Part shown: in pieces, positions 4,608-5,292 of the stretch
How the letters are laid out: every line of letters begins with the position of its first letter
How positions within the stretch are numbered: position 1 is the stretch's first letter
Assembly (NCBI GenBank): GCA_944391155.1
Contig: CALXSO010000059.1
Location: 1-5,292, forward strand
Reading direction: 5' to 3'
Length of the DNA stretch: 5,292 bases
Origin: an uncultured Clostridia bacterium
GTDB lineage: Bacteria; Bacillota; Clostridia; TANB77; CAG-508
The notes under the pieces: model-generated
The model's input: the letters and a program-made list of their open reading frames with translations, nothing else
Told to the model about the DNA's origin: nothing
Database searches by the model: none
Program-made: the position numbers and the translations under genes

Positions 4608-5292
4608 TGAAGAAAGAGACTTTTTAAGAAAAAAGACAATTAAAGAATTAATCGCACCATCTGGTATAGATGCTTCAAATATAGATCATTTAGAAATTAT
4701 TTCTAATGTAAAAAGATATGCAAGAAGTTTCTTTGTTTCTTCATTGCCTCGTATGTGTACTTTTCCAGAATTATTTAGAGATTTATACTTTTTTGGAGAT
4801 ATAAATACATCTGTGTACATTACACCTATTTCAGAGGCAAGATCACAAAGTGAATTAAATAAAACTATAAATGAACTAGAAACTGAAAGAATTGTTGCAG
4901 CAGATAGAGGAAGAATAAACAGAGAAAGTACATTAACACAAAAGAGATTTGAAGCAGAACAACTTAGAGATGAGATAGCAGCTGGTTTTAATAAAATGTA
5001 TGAAGCTTCTGTTATATCTACTTTATTTACATATAGTTTAGAAGATTTAGATAGATTAACAAAATTATTAGCAACAGAAATGTCAAAATCTCTTGTTGGA
5101 ATAAGAAGTGCTTGGGCTATACAAGAAGAAGCATTTCAATCTAATTTGCCTTTAATGAATGATAAGATAAAAAAGAATCATGATTTTGATAGTAGATCAA
5201 TGGGAACAGTATTTCCTTTTACAACCTCAGAAGTGGGACATTCAACAGGAGTTCCAATAGGATATAATAAACAAACAGGAACACCTATATTA
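4546..5292 (+). CDS. VirB4-type conjugation/secretion ATPase, N-terminal part (cut by window end)
   Basis: 249 codons are visible and the frame is still open at the edge. Residues 1-32 are a highly charged Lys/Glu-rich helix. Residues ~33-249 match the N-terminal domain of VirB4/TraE-type ATPases from Gram-positive conjugative elements: NVKRYARSFFVSSLPR (~54-69), the LYFFGDINTSVYITPISEAR segment (~80-98), a long helical region (~100-150), and the EAFQSNLPLMNDKI / FPFTTSEVG / GVPIGYNKQTGTPIL series (~196-249). In this family such a series comes shortly before the Walker A loop. The nucleotide-binding motifs therefore lie outside the window and cannot be checked. The ATPase energises pilus assembly and substrate transfer at the inner membrane, together with PrgI and the TraC-like protein. 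It overlaps the preceding gene by 62 nt in a different frame, which suggests translational coupling. Family members usually run to several hundred residues, so well over half is missing. Confidence 0.85.
   Translation, partial: MFKKLKRQKQEEEERKLQNNDEERDFLRKKTIKELIAPSGIDASNIDHLEIISNVKRYARSFFVSSLPRMCTFPELFRDLYFFGDINTSVYITPISEARSQSELNKTINELETERIVAADRGRINRESTLTQKRFEAEQLRDEIAAGFNKMYEASVISTLFTYSLEDLDRLTKLLATEMSKSLVGIRSAWAIQEEAFQSNLPLMNDKIKKNHDFDSRSMGTVFPFTTSEVGHSTGVPIGYNKQTGTPIL

Noticed and set aside
1..5292. CRISPR array, tRNA or rRNA genes, insertion sequences
   Set aside because: No regularly spaced repeats, no cloverleaf with T-loop signature, no rRNA-like segment and no transposase frame were found.

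Overview
The window comes from a very AT-rich, low-GC Gram-positive bacterium, most likely an uncultured member of the Clostridia or a related Bacillota lineage. The signs are non-coding DNA at roughly 15-20% G+C, strong AGGAGG-type ribosome binding sites, sigma-A promoters with consensus TATAAT boxes, short membrane-linked pilins and the standard genetic code. The window carries the core of a type IV secretion / conjugation-type (VirB/Tra-like) apparatus. All supported genes lie on the + strand. No relaxase, transposase, integrase, coupling protein or CRISPR array is visible, so the window does not show whether the locus belongs to an integrative conjugative element, a plasmid or a resident chromosomal secretion system.

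Layout. At the left edge is the last ~30 codons of an unidentified gene (3-95), then about 250 bp of featureless AT-rich DNA ending in a small perfect inverted repeat (308-325). Three VirB2/T4SS-pilin-like genes follow: a large one with an acidic N-terminal ectodomain fused to a pilin module (431-1327), and two compact pilins (1445-1840 and 1946-2308). Each has its own consensus promoter with an exact 17-bp spacer. A strong Rho-independent terminator (2330-2363) closes the pilin block.

A 669-bp gene-free interval (2309-2977) comes next. Its central part (about 2386-2715) is richer in G+C than the other intergenic DNA. It contains a nested set of long inverted repeats: a long-range CGGC/GCCG stem enclosing a hairpin, an interrupted long arm, and a third stem with a possible pseudoknot. 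This is best read as an unrecognised structured non-coding RNA.

A fourth promoter (2913-2941) drives an operon of machinery genes. These are a PrgI-family (VirB3-like) small membrane protein (2978-3349), a membrane-anchored 418-residue protein with a TraC/VirB4 N-terminal-like domain (3351-4607), and the start of a VirB4-type ATPase (4546 to the window end). The ATPase gene overlaps its neighbour by 62 nt and is cut off before its expected Walker A motif.

Working model: the pilins are exported by signal peptides and sit in the membrane as a subunit pool. The PrgI, TraC-like and VirB4 proteins form the inner-membrane energising platform. Separate promoters and the terminator allow pilin subunits to be made in different amounts from the machinery. 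The two items most worth following up are the structured intergenic RNA and the ectodomain-pilin fusion.
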